Notes: generated from the letters alone by a model not told the origin. A stretch of DNA of 64,000 bases from Euphorbia lathyris (GCF_963576675.1 NC_088916.1:51213001-51277000), one strand, 5' to 3'. Positions 22,755 to 33,734 are shown, numbered from the stretch's first letter. Numbers and translations are program-made.

Positions 22755-23798
22755 TCATAGGTTAAGATCTCGCATTTCTGCCATCATAGTGTTGATGGCT
22801 TGGAACTGGGCCTCCGTCCCCGGCGCTTGGTGTTCCCTTTGGTCTCCTGCTGTCGCAGGTTCTTCTTCCTCGGGTTCCTTGTCCCTTTGTTGCGGACCCC
22901 GTGCTCTTTTTCTTCGCCCTCCGCTGGAACTTGCTCCTCCAGTTGGGTTCCTGTTTAAGACTTCTTGAAAAGTAGATTTCCCCAAAAACTTGGAGTTAAG
23001 CAAAGTAGGGTAAATAGCAATTTCGGGGTTGTCCAAATTTTTAAATTGGCTCTCAAGCAGGTTGGTAACTAAGTGCCCAAGACCTAGGGAACCACGTTTT
23101 CTGCTCGTTTGGCTTAAGAAGCCTTCAAATATGGTCTTAACATTATCCACATGTTTGTGGTTGGCCACGCACCACAGTATGAGCAATTCCGTCTTTGAGA
23201 CTTTATTGCTCTCGTTTTTGCCCAATAAGTTGTGGGCCACAAATTTGTGAACAAGATTGAGAAGTGGGTCTAGGAGAGCGACTGGGCTAGCAGTCTGGGA
23301 GTTAAAGTCTGATATGCCTGTGAGTTGTTCCCAAGCTATATCTTTTGTTATAGGCTTCTCAAAGTCTGAGATCGCCTCTGGGTGATTATGAACTCCCATT
23401 AGGGCTGCTAGTGTGGTAGCATCAAGGCGGTAAGGTTTACCGTTTAGCCTAAAAGAATGCTTCCCACCGCCCAAGGGTAGCTCCTTTTTCCAAGTGGTCA
23501 AGAATTCTATAGTAAAGTTGTGATAAACCGGAGTCTGTGTTGTGGCTAGTCTATACCAGCCGTGGAATTTGAGGATTTCATTGAAATCCTTCTTTAAGCC
23601 TAGACTCGATAAAAAGGTTTGATCGACAACTACGTGTGTAGCAAGGTCTTGCTTGGAAAACCTATCGTACAAAATTCCCTCACGTTCATCAATAAGACCA
23701 AAGGGTGGATCATACTTAGCTTGGAGGCTTTCGTCGAACTCGACCTCAGATTCGGCTTCGTTCTCGACGACGATCTTAGCTTTGCCTTTCCGACCCAT
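22755..23798 (-). CDS. ORF2 in the env position, Athila ORF-1-like, intact
   Basis: An uninterrupted 347-residue frame from MGRKGKAKIVVENE. An upstream in-frame ATG would add 22 residues, but I choose the inner ATG because it follows a splice-acceptor-like CTATTCCTCAG and gives a basic N-terminus. The central part (FHGWYRLATTQTPVYHNFT, then EFLTT and FRLNGKPYRLD) resembles the plant Athila ORF-1 family, a protein of unknown function found downstream of pol in Athila elements. The C-terminus is basic and Gln/Glu-rich (RRKRARGPQQRDKEPEEEE), nuclear-localisation-like. No signal peptide or membrane segment is evident in the body, so an envelope role is not supported. It is intact although gag in the same element is broken. 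Confidence 0.65.
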   Translation of the reverse strand: MGRKGKAKIVVENEAESEVEFDESLQAKYDPPFGLIDEREGILYDRFSKQDLATHVVVDQTFLSSLGLKKDFNEILKFHGWYRLATTQTPVYHNFTIEFLTTWKKELPLGGGKHSFRLNGKPYRLDATTLAALMGVHNHPEAISDFEKPITKDIAWEQLTGISDFNSQTASPVALLDPLLNLVHKFVAHNLLGKNESNKVSKTELLILWCVANHKHVDNVKTIFEGFLSQTSRKRGSLGLGHLVTNLLESQFKNLDNPEIAIYPTLLNSKFLGKSTFQEVLNRNPTGGASSSGGRRKRARGPQQRDKEPEEEEPATAGDQREHQAPGTEAQFQAINTMMAEMRDLNL

Positions 23799-23803
23799 AT
23801 TTC

Positions 23804-24319
23804 CTGAGGAATAGACCAAAAATGGAAGAGTTAGAAAATATTTACAAGTTTCAACATAAACCATTCATAGGCAACAATCATAGCTTTAGGCACTTAGGGA
23901 CTAAACCATAAGTATTTGGTCCCTAAGTCTTTTACCCGAAATTCACAAAATTCATGCAAAATTGAAGATACCCAATGACTAAAACATAAAAAGAATGCAA
24001 TTCACAACTCTATTGACAAGTTTCTAACTATGATTTGAATAGTTGAACTTTGAGCTAAAATGGGGATTTTGCCCAAATTGAGCAATTTCTCCAAATATTC
24101 ACAAATTGAGAATAGAAATCACACCCAAACTATAGATTAATCATTATGTTAACATAAATTGCAAGGAAATTAAGAGTTTAAAAGCAAACAAGACATTAAT
24201 TTGAGAAAAGGAAAAAAAAACAAAACTTAGGTTTTTCTCAAACCTCAAAAATTATCACCCTAATCTAAAATCTAAGTCTATGAACATGTTAGAAATCAAA
24301 AATAGGTAAAGATTCATAC
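23804..24319 (-). other. Candidate 5'-leader intron before ORF2
   Basis: On the minus strand a donor-like AAG|GTATGAATC at 24320/24319 and an acceptor-like CTATTCCTCAG ending at 23804, six bases before the ORF2 ATG, bound a 516-bp AU-rich stretch. Upstream of the donor, 24350-24540 is a long pyrimidine-rich tract on the minus strand like plant 5' UTRs. This would allow a separately spliced ORF2 message. Sequence-based inference only. Confidence 0.35.
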
Positions 24320-24717
24320 CTTATATCTTGAATTCGGGTTAGAATGAAGAATTTGGGGGGTTAGGTTTTGAAGAAGAAAAAGAGGAAGGAGAAGGGAAGA
24401 ATGAAAGAATATGATAAAAAGAAAGAAGAGAGAAGGAAAGAAGAAGGTGGGGAAGGGGATGATGAGTCACCCCCCCTTTTTCTTTTCTTATTCTTTTCTT
24501 TATTTTTTTTTCTTCTTTCTTTCTTTTTTTTTTTTATAATAGAGTGCGGGGGAACAAAGTTTGACAGTATAAATAAACAAACGAGATCAAAATTCAATTA
24601 ACCAAAATAATAAAAGGAAATAGGAGCAAAATAAAAACAAAAAGAAAAGAAAATGCAGAATCAAATTGTTCAAACTTTGGATTAAAAACCGAGGAGAACC
24701 CGATTTCTCCCCCTTAC

Positions 24718-26168
24718 TCAATCCTTTCTCAGGATCTTTGGATTCTTCTCCGTTGTGCTCGGGAGAGAACCCTGTGGCCTTTCCTTCCTGTCCCTATTAA
24801 TCTGAGCCACCTGATTGCTCAAGTCCTTGCAGAAGGCTTCGTTGTTGGCAAGCCTAGCTGAGATCTCCTTCAGAAGAGTGATCACTTCGTCAGATTCCTT
24901 AGGGTGTTGCACTGGCCCTTGATTTTGCTGTTGGTATGGGGGCATGCCAAGCCCCTGCTCTCTATGCTCTTGAACAAATCCGCTAGGAGGTCGGAGCACA
25001 TTCTGATTTGAATTCCCGTAAGAGAGGTTCGGGTGCTGAGGCCTCCTGTAGTTGCCATTGTTGTTGTAGGAGTTGTAGTTGTTGGGGTTACCGTTGTTGT
25101 AGTTCTGATTGTATCTCGGCTGCCCCCAACGTAATTGACCATCTCCACCCCATCTCCAGTGAAAGGGCTACCTGCTTGACAATCCTTTCCATTGTGGTCG
25201 CTGCCACAGTGCACGCAGGTGGGAGGTCGGCTAAGCGTAGCCAACAGTACATCCATCTTCCTACTCAAATCTGCAACAGCTGGATTTTGTTCCTGTTCTT
25301 CCACAGCAAATACCCGCTGCCTAGTGGGGCCGGTGAGCTTCTGTTCTTGTCACTGCACACTCTTTCTGGCCAGCTCATTAATCATGTCATATGCCTCTGC
25401 TGCTGTCTTTCTAAACAAATCTCCACCCGCTGCGGAGTCGACAATGGCTCTGTTTGTGGGTGTCAGTCCGTGATAGAAGACGCTCACTAACTGATGCTTG
25501 GGTATGTCATGATGAGGGCACATGCGCAGCATTTTCCTGAATCGAGTCCAAGATGTGTGGAGTGCCTCATGCTCGGGTTGGTGGAAGGATGTGATCTCAC
25601 CCCTGAGCATTGCTGTCTTCGAGGGAGGGAAGTTGTAGGACAAGAATTCCTTCTCCAACCCTGCCCATGTTGTGATTGAACCAGGCTCCAGTGTTCTCCG
25701 CCATTCCAAAGCTTGCCCTGTCAGAGAGAATGGGAACAGTTTCAGTCTAGCAGCATCTTGGGGGACCCCGTTGGTCCTTGCAGTGTCTGCGCACATTAGG
25801 AAGCGATCCAGATGATCATTCGGGCTTTCATGTGCTTCTCCCCCAAACAGTCCAGTCTGTTGGATCAAGTGAATTATACCAGACTTGATTTCGTATGTAT
25901 TTGTCTGAATGTTTGGAGCAACAATGCCTGACAGATGCTGATGTCGGTGCGGTGCCAGGATCTCACTCATCAGACGAGTGTCGGTTTCTGGTCCGGTATT
26001 CTCAAGGTTCCGCTCATTGTTCTGTTCATTGTCAGTCATCTTGAGAGGCTTGATAGGCTCGATGATCTCGTCTTGCTTCAGCTTTCCGATCTGTTTGCTC
26101 CTGCGAAGAGTACGTTCAAGTTCAGGGTTAAGAGGGACAACCGGTATTTTCGCTGATCTCGTAGGCAT
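24718..26168 (-). pseudogene. gag: Gag-only element gag (Athila type), broken
   Basis: Capsid/nucleocapsid protein. An ATG at 26168 (MPTRSAKIPVVPLN) follows a splice-acceptor-like TTATCTTTTCTCAG on the minus strand. The Retrotrans_gag core has DHLDRFLMCADT, LKLFPFSLTGQALEW and SWTRFRKMLRMCPHH, diagnostic of Athila gag. A TGA at 25350 interrupts the frame, which continues in register into an Athila-type knuckle CVHCGSDHNGKDC (CX2CX3HX4C). A frameshift near 24950-25000 then leads to the C-terminal segment (LLKEISARLANNEAF...PQGSLPSTTEKNP), where an autonomous Athila would run on into protease. Here the frame stops at 24718 with no protease. Confidence 0.85.
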
Positions 26169-26525
26169 ACGCTGAGAAAAGATAAATACAGAAATAAATG
26201 AAAGCTGAAGGGAAATCATACAAATCATACAGTTTTTTACAAGTATAAGAATGGTATAGGTAAACATATACAGACACGTATAGGTGAAGTTGATAGCTAC
26301 ATGTTCGTACAAACGAATACACACAAGCGTAAGTATAAACAAGGATGGTTATCATAAATGAGTATATATAAATAAGTGTATATAAACAAGTATAAACGGT
26401 ATAGATACGTAATAAAAAGAATCATGATTATAAACAAGTATATATGATATTAACAAGGAAAGTATTCACAAAGAATGCCTAAACTAACAAGTCGACCTTT
26501 GGTTCGATATTGCAGAAGAAATAAA

Positions 26526-26543
26526 TCCCCGGCAACGGCGCCA
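26526..26543 (-). other. Primer binding site of gag-only element, tRNA-Asp type
   Basis: On the minus strand TGGCGCCGTTGCCGGGGA, six bases from the LTR, identical to the LARD site at 451-468. It is followed by a leader of about 360 bases to the gag ATG. Confidence 0.9.
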
Positions 26544-26549
26544 AAAACT

Positions 26550-28088
26550 TGATGCGCCCTCACCTAACTCGAGATGGAGACTCACTAAGGGATAAGTGTA
26601 CCCTGTCGTTATCAAGTAATAAATTTCTGGATTAAGTCCAGGTTATCGTCCACAGGATTTATTTCTGCAAGTATCAAGCTACTCGATCTCGGATGTTATC
26701 TAGGCTTAGGGGGGTTTTGAGTTTGGTTTGTTTAATTAATCTACTCCTAGGTTGAATTATGCTAATCCTAGCTAAGTTATCTAATTCTAACTAAGTTATT
26801 CTAACCCTAACTAAGTTACTCTACCCCTAATTGATCTTTTACCAAAGCAATTAACTGAATGAACATGAAGGAATACGATGATAACAATGATAGAATGTTT
26901 AAGCAATTGAATTAAAACTAAGTCGCTTGTGTCCAAGGCGATTAACCCGACCTATCCTCCTAAAGTCCCTAGTTCGTGATTCCCTTGTAAGGCCGAAACT
27001 AGCTCTAAGGCTCAGTAATTTGGGCTTAATCTTCTATAGGGTCGTCAATCCTATAGGCACTGACTAGGTCAGATTCAGCTCGCAATATGTGCCAAGCTAA
27101 TTTTGGGATTATCGAATGAGTTAAACCAATCAGACAAAGCGTGAGACAAAGATTAAAACATCAAAACAATTGAATGAACAAAAACTATATTATATATCAA
27201 AGATGAATGTATTGTCACGAAGTTACAATAAACCTAGCATTAATAGCATGTATCAGAGGCTAGACAGAATATAAAAGAAGAAAAATCCCTTTCAGGGAAC
27301 CTGTCTACCAATGCAGGCGTCTTTCTAGGATTTAAGGATGGAGCTTGAGTAATCCTCGGTGAACGGAGCTTCGAAGGTATCTTCAATGGAGGTTTGAAGG
27401 ATATGGAGGAGGTGGAGAGGATTTCTCAAGGTGGAAGCTAAGCTAATTACAAAAGTAAAAGATATTTAATTTACAATTGAAAATTCCTATTTATAGACGC
27501 GTCTCGGGCCTCGTTTTGACCTATTTTCGTGTCCTAGTTGGTGTAGGAAGACGTGGGGCCGAACGTGGCTTCGTGGGGGCGGAATTGGTCTTTTTGACCA
27601 ATTCCCGCAGGGCTGCTCGCCGAGCAGGCGCCTGGTGGCCTGCTCGACGAGCAGAAATGGCCCGTGGGGCCCTGCTCGCTGAGCGTTTTCGCCCGAAGCG
27701 CGCTCGATCCAAGCTCGATGAGTTTCGTGACCTTTTTCGTCCGACTTCACACCTGCACATGCATAAAAACTTCGGAAAACATTAGTCCAAAAGCCAAATT
27801 GATCCGTCAATCGCTTATTTTGAGCAAACGCTTCGTTTGGTGCGACTTTTGACGGACCAATTAGCTTCAAAAGATAACGGAATTCTAATACGCATGCTAT
27901 TTCGGCCGTATTTGCCTAAATTGATTACAAAACGAGCCTAAACGACGAAAAGTAAATAGAATGTTCTCAATTCCTAACTAACTCACACAAAAGCATTTAA
28001 ATGCGAGAATTGCTCGCTTATTAGCCAAATAACTCTAAAAACCGTCCTAAAACCGTACCTAAAGATAGGGGTTTTTGGACCCCTATCA
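26550..28088 (-). repeat. Gag-only element 5' LTR (1539 bp)
   Basis: Partner of 19433-21038 with the same ends. TATA box TCTATAAATA on the minus strand at 27497-27488. The palindrome array (27582-27690) has only about three CTGCTCG...CGAGCAG units, plus the shared GAATTGGTC/GACCAATTC hairpin, against about six in the partner. Confidence 0.9.
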
Positions 28089-30947
28089 GTGTTCATCGGG
28101 GAAATCATAGCTTATCTCTTCCTCTTCTATATTCAGAGGTTGGTTGGCCAGAAACTCTGCCACGGCCCTCCCTTTGATAACCTTCTTCGTTACATATTCA
28201 ATGTCAAACTCGGATAAAAGTAGTAACCATCGGGCTAACTTCCCTGTCAAAGACGGAGTTCGGTACAGATATTTCACGGGGTCCATCCGAGAAATAATGA
28301 TCACTTTATATGATTGAAAATAGTGCCGTAGTTTCTTTGTTAGCCATACTACTGCCACACACGTCTTTTCGATCATGTTGTACCTGAGCTCGTACTCCAG
28401 GAACTTCTTACTCAGATAATACACCGCGTGCTCAACACCGGTGTCTCCCTCTTGGGCCAGCATTGCCCCAATGGATCGCTCCTCGATTGCCACATAGAGG
28501 AGCAGCGGTTTTCCCAGTTTAGGCGGTCTCAGAATTGGCGGATTAGACAAGTAATCTCGGACCTTCTCTAAGGCCTGCTGACACTTATCATTCCAAATCG
28601 TGGGTTGATCTTTCCGTAGCAACTTAAAGATCGGCTCGCAGATTGCAGTGAGTCTTGCTATGAACCGGCTGATATACTGAACCTGCCCCAGAAACCCTCT
28701 CACTTCTTTCTCATTCTTTGGTGCCGGCATTTCTCGTATGGCCTTCACTTTGTCGGGATCTACCTCAATTCCCTTGTTTCCGATTATATAGCCTAAGATT
28801 TTCCCCGATGAAACGCCGAAGAAGCACTTCTTTGGGTTTAACCTTAGTTTGAATTCTGCAATTCGGGCCAAAAACTTCTCGAGTGCAGCAAAATGCCCCT
28901 CTCTCGTCTCTGATTTGACCATCATGTCATCCACATAAACTTCCACCTCCTTGTGTATCATATCATGGAACAGTGCTGTAGCCATTCGCTGGTAAGTTGC
29001 CCCGGCATTCTTCAAACCAAACGGCATTACCCTGTAGCAGTATGTTCCCCACTCAGTTGTGAACGAGGTTTTTGCTTTGTGTTTTTCGGCCATCTGAACT
29101 TGCATGTAGCCCATGAAACCGTCCACATTCGTGTGTAAGACACTTGATGCTGCACTGTCGATCAATACGTCAATATGAGGCAACGCGAATTCATCCTTGG
29201 GGCATGCCTTGTTAAGGTCTCGATAATCGACGCACATTCTTACTTTGCCGTCCTTCTTTGCGATGGGCACCACATTTGCGACCCAAGGGGGATAGTCGAT
29301 TACTTCGATGAACCCTGCTTCTAACTGCTTCTTCACTTCCTCTCTGATCTTATCTTCCCATTCCGGTCTCATGCGTCGGAGCTTCTGCTTTACGGGCCTC
29401 GCCTCGGGATATGTTGGAATACGGTGAGTTACGATTGATTGATCAATTCCAGGCATGTCTTCGTATGTCCAAGCAAACACTATTTCGTATTTTTTTATTA
29501 TTCTCTCAAATTCTTTCCTCTCTTCAATAGTTAATTCTTGAGCAATTTGTATAAGTTTAGGATTTTCATCCGTGCCAAGATTGAAAGTTGACATTTCTAT
29601 TGTATTGATTTCAAATGTAGGCATGTTATATGAATGAGAATGCATGGAATGATCACGATCAACATCAAGCAAGTAAGCAAAATCAGAATTCATTTCATTG
29701 ATAGTATTGGCGATTACATCGTCTGATTCAAACAAAGCAGTAATACAATTTTCATCATCGAGGTTCTCGGGCTTCTCATATGCTTTGGAGGTACTAGGCT
29801 CATTCACCGCTCCTGCAGTTGCTTCAATAGTGATGACTTTCTCCTCGGCATTCAATTCTAGCATCATAATCTCCTCGACAAAGCAGCTCGCCTTTCCTTT
29901 GCCCCAGTCGGCAACATCATTGAAGATTTCGAACCATGGCAGAATCTTCCCTTCTGTGCTAGTCCATGACTCGGGGGTTCCTGAATAAACCTTTCCGTGC
30001 CCCTCATTCACGAAATACTTCCTTAGGCCCACTTTTCCTTTACTACTTGCATTGGACGGACCTCCTTGCTCATATCCCAAACCCCTCCGGGTTTTCTGAC
30101 TCTTAAAATCCGGAAATTCTGGCAACCCCTGATGGTGTGCTCCTAAGCCCATTCCTGGGATGAAACCTCCCTTCATCATCTTCACCACGTCGGTGGTCAT
30201 GCTTGACTCGTAAATCCTGGACACTTGGAACCCAGAGAAAAGCTGAGGCTCAATTCCCAACGCTGCCACCGAGCTCAATTTCTCAGCTCTGATTGTCACT
30301 ATCTCCTCCCCGAAGGGAAACTTGATCATTTGATGGAGCGTGGAGGGCACACCTCCCAACTTATGGAACCATGGGCGTCCCAACAATACAGCAAAGGTTA
30401 CCGGGATATCCAGCACTGTGAACTCAGTTTCTTCTTCATGCGGCCCCACTTTCAACTTGGCCTTGAAGACTCCTTCAATATGCCTTCGGCTATCATCATA
30501 AGCCCTAATCACAGTTTCCGAGGCCGTCAAGTCTCCTCTTTCCACTCCCAATTTAGACAAGAGTTTCAACGGACAAACATTAATAGCCGATCCATCATTG
30601 ACCATCACACAGCTAGTCTTCTTCCCGTTGATTTCCGCTCGGATGTACAAAGGCTTATTGTGGGCCTTCCCTTCTTCTGGGAGATCCTCGTCGGTAAACG
30701 TGATTTCAGTTTTCTTTCGAGCCATGATTGCCCCTACTAGTGCTGCCGGTTCGGTATCGGTAGAAATAACCAAATTCTGCAGCTCTTTCATCAGGTTTTC
30801 ACGGTGGTACTTGGAATGGCATAAAACTTCCCACACTGTGGACTTAGCTTGTGTCTTCTTCAACTGCTCAAGAACTTGGTCATCGGGCTTAGGAGCCGAC
30901 CCTTCCCCTATCTCAGTCTCAACCATAGGTGCCTTTCCCTCGGCCAC
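28089..30947 (-). pseudogene. pol: Tat pol N-terminal part: protease, G-patch-like segment, RT, RNase H
   Basis: A 953-codon open stretch. The protease active site is VNDGSAINVCP at residues 116-126. Residues about 255-292 (KMMKGGFIPGMGLGAHHQG ... RRGLGY) look like a G-patch, an RNA-binding glycine motif. RT spans about 520-720 with MCVDYRDLNKACPKD, PFGLKNAGATYQR and catalytic YVDD at 671-674. RNase H I (815-935) keeps Glu (YNMIEKTC) and Asp (SRMDP), but the first catalytic Asp position reads LYVAIEERS, as in other Ogre-like elements where the second RNase H takes over. The frame runs unbroken to the insertion and its last native codons are the GTGTT duplication; the TGA at 28086 belongs to the inserted LTR. 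A TGA at 30948 separates it from gag. Confidence 0.88.
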
Positions 30948-33734
30948 TCATCCTGACCTTGTCATGACGGCGATTTCTGGCTCATCATCCGATTCATCCC
31001 AAATATTGATAGGAATCCTCTGATTAGCATCTTCCTCGTCCGAGGAACTTTCCCAAATATCCACAATCATTAAATCCATAACGTGAGGAACGTTCGGATT
31101 CAAATAAAAAGGATCCGCTGATCCATACAAAGCCCAACCTATCAGATCATTGTAATCTCGGAGGGACACTCTGCTCATCCTTCTAGCTGCCAACGGAATA
31201 GCTCCTCTTTGTATGCACATAAGCTGCACCTTATCACTCATTGTTTCGTGACACTGTTCATACCGGTGCCTCCACCTCCTAGCATAATCCACGAATGGTT
31301 CCTCGGGGAATTGCCTGATCCTATCCAGATCTTCCAGGGATCCCGTCCATGGAACATACATCTCATATCTTGCCACAAAAGCACTCCTAAGCGGTATCCA
31401 ATGACCCATTTCCTCCTCTGATAAGCCTTGGTGCCACAACAAGGCTTCTCCCATTAAAGTTTCCGGGAAATGTTCATGTAATTCACATTGCGGGAATCCG
31501 ACGTCGTACATATGATTGCGGAATAACCTCGCATGCTCAACAAGATCCTGGTATCCACCATACATAGGCATCGCTAACACCGCATCAGGTGTTTGGTAAG
31601 ACGGGGAATCCGGGGTTTGCTCTGCCAGCATCCATACTGTGTACTCCTTGATAAATCTTTTCATCATTGCCGCCCAATCGGTCTTAACATACATCGGCAA
31701 CGACATGTACCACATTAATGGTTCACCCATCAACGAATTACAAAACAAGCTAGTGATCTCTTCTTCTTTAAAACCCAAGGGCGCCATGGCCGATAAGTAG
31801 AAGTGAAGGTGCTCCATAGGGTCCTTGTTGCCATTATATTTGCTAACCCTCGGCAACGGACGCTTGATAGGTCCAATCTGCATTGCGAAGCGCTCCACGG
31901 CCCTGTCCTCAGCCCTTTGATACTTTTCTAGAAATAGATCTGACAATTGATCCCAATCATACTTGCAAGAGTCGGGTAATGCGTGAAACCACCCCAAAGG
32001 CTCGCCTATCAGAGAATGGTGGAACCACTGAGCAATCTCATCCACTCCGAAGGATTCAACAAACATATCGCGCATATATTCATGCAAGTGCACCTCGGGA
32101 TTCCCCCCTCCACTAAACAGACCCAAATTAGGCACAATAGTTCGAGACGACCCTTCTCCGGTCTCTTCGGCACTATCTTCATCATACGGTGCTCCACCAT
32201 CCAATCCCTCTTCCATCGGTTCATCCTCTTGTTCCTCGCCAAGGAAGGACACATATAGACCATTTCCTACATTGTTCCTTTCGTCGGAATCCAGCAACTC
32301 CTCTACGTTCTCCTCGAAGGATTCCATCACTACGCATTCTGTCAAACCAACTCCGATCATGCTCACCCTATGATTAGGCAATGGATTACGCCTAGTGGAA
32401 GGGTTTGCTGACAAAGGATCAGCTATCTTTTTCTCCTCGATTAAATCCTGGATTTCGTGTTTCAGCCTCTCACAATTCTCAATTGTATGCCCATAACTGC
32501 TGTGGAACTCACAATACCCTCTAGCCTGTATCTGCAGAGTAGGTGGAGCTTTGTTATAAGGGGTAAGGGCTTTCAATAGTCCTTTCTTCTACAAACGTTC
32601 GAAAACCTTTGCGTAAGTCTGATCAAATTTGGCGAACCGCCTCTTTTCGATAGCATTAAGATCAAGCACTTTCACTGCTGCAGATTCTGCACTCGCACTC
32701 GGCCCTCCGGCACTATACCCAGACTTCGTCCATTTAGTGTATGCTTTCTTCGGCTCTCCATCCCCCTCAACGGTCAAGGCACAACTATACATCTAATTGA
32801 AATCGATAAAAGGCATATACCGCAACTCATTCTTAATATATGGCAATGTGTTGCCCACTACCATTCGGATCTGATCCTGCTCAAGCGGCCTTTGTTTCAT
32901 AACCGCGGCCTTGGCCCTCCACCTTCTTACAAAATCGGAAAAGGATTCCCCCGTCTGCTGCTTAGTGCTCTCAAGTTCCTTCAAAGTGACCTCAAGCATG
33001 GTGTTGAAGCTATACTGAGCGATGAATGACTTCGCTAACTCTTTCCAATCCCTCTTCGTCACCATTGGTAATGCATGAAACCATGTGAGGGCAGCCCCCT
33101 CAAGATAAGTGTTAAACAGCCCTAGGACTTGATCCTCAGTAAGGATCGTGTGCTTCATTACAGCAACATACTGATTCATGTGAGCGGTGGGATCCCCAGT
33201 TCCATCGAACTTTTTCATGTCAGGGAGCCGGAATTTCAAAGGCAAAGCCGTTGCCGATAAACAATTCTTCAAGTTATAAAAGTCCTGACTTCCGGAACTT
33301 CCTCCGCGCAAGTCCTGCACCTCCTGCATGATGTGTTGCTTCCATTCCTCTTCCTTAGCTTTCTCTTTTTCCAGCTGTTTTCGGATATAATCCTGATAAT
33401 CCTCCTCATTCCCAAAGCGAGGGCCATCGTTCACCTCATTCTCAGCGTGTTTACTGCCATTTTTATCATCTCTCATGGCCAGCTTAGCTAACTGGGCCGC
33501 TATCACCGCTAACTGCTCATTAATATTGTTCATAGAGTTTTCCAATCCGGCCACTTTTTCATCGGTCGCAGACATACTGGCTGAAGACTGAGTATACTCG
33601 GACGAAGATGATTCCGAAGCCACAACTGCCGATTCAGAACTGTCAATCTGTAACTGGTCAAACTGCCTAACTAGCCGACTGCTATCTCGGTACCACAATC
33701 GCTTAATGGTGACGTCTGCGCGAACGGTATCCAT
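30948..33734 (-). pseudogene. gag: Tat gag with expanded capsid-like modules, three in-frame stops
   Basis: A single reading frame from ATG 33734, interrupted by TAG at 32793, TAG at 32589 and TGA at 30948 but with no frameshift. An N-terminal Ser-rich and coiled-coil region (KQLEKEKAKEEEWKQH) leads to a standard Retrotrans_gag capsid module (33209-33006) with its C-terminal half (ESFSDFVRRWRAKAAVMKQRP). Then comes the Tat-type knuckle YCEFHSSYGHTIENC (CX2HX4HX4C) at about 32516-32472. After an acidic linker, three more capsid-like modules follow at 32117-31914, 31838-31635 and 31562-31359; the last has a C-terminal half (EPFVDYARRWRHRYEQC). An acidic tail precedes protease. Ordinary Tat gags have only the first module, so this protein is about 350 residues longer than expected. 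Confidence 0.82.
31359..32117 (-). other. Three tandem capsid-like modules after the zinc knuckle
   Basis: Modules A (32117-31914), B (31838-31635) and C (31562-31359) align over about 67 residues to the canonical module at 33209-33006 without gaps. Shared pattern: [FY]xGxx[DN]xxxH, an LF/WF-type segment, LxGExLxW, LP (not C) and [DH]W...F...Y. Starts are 93 and 92 residues apart. The key wording differs (IGEPLGWFHALP, MGEPLMWYMSLP, MGEALLWHQGLS, against EGAALTWFHALP in the canonical one), so the duplication is old. Confidence 0.75.

Larger units (their letters stand above)
19433..28088 (-). mobile_element. Gag-only Athila-like LTR retrotransposon (TR-GAG type) nested in Tat pol
   Basis: Two LTRs of about 1.6 and 1.54 kb (19433-21038 and 26550-28088), both TGATGCGCCC...CCCTATCA on the plus strand, flank a 5.5-kb internal region read on the minus strand. 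The target duplication GTGTT is perfect (19428-19432 and 28089-28093) and removal restores the host pol frame. The internal region has a tRNA-Asp PBS, a gag and a second ORF in the env position but no protease, RT, RNase H or integrase, so it must use another element's enzymes. The LTRs differ at about 15-20 positions by eye plus a copy-number difference in a palindrome array. It is younger than the Tat element it splits. Confidence 0.92.

Noticed and set aside
24361..24601. Lys/Glu- or Phe/Ser-rich frames on both strands
   Set aside because: Translation of a purine/pyrimidine tract.
28086..28088. Natural stop codon of pol
   Set aside because: The TGA comes from the inserted LTR; the host frame continues at 19432.
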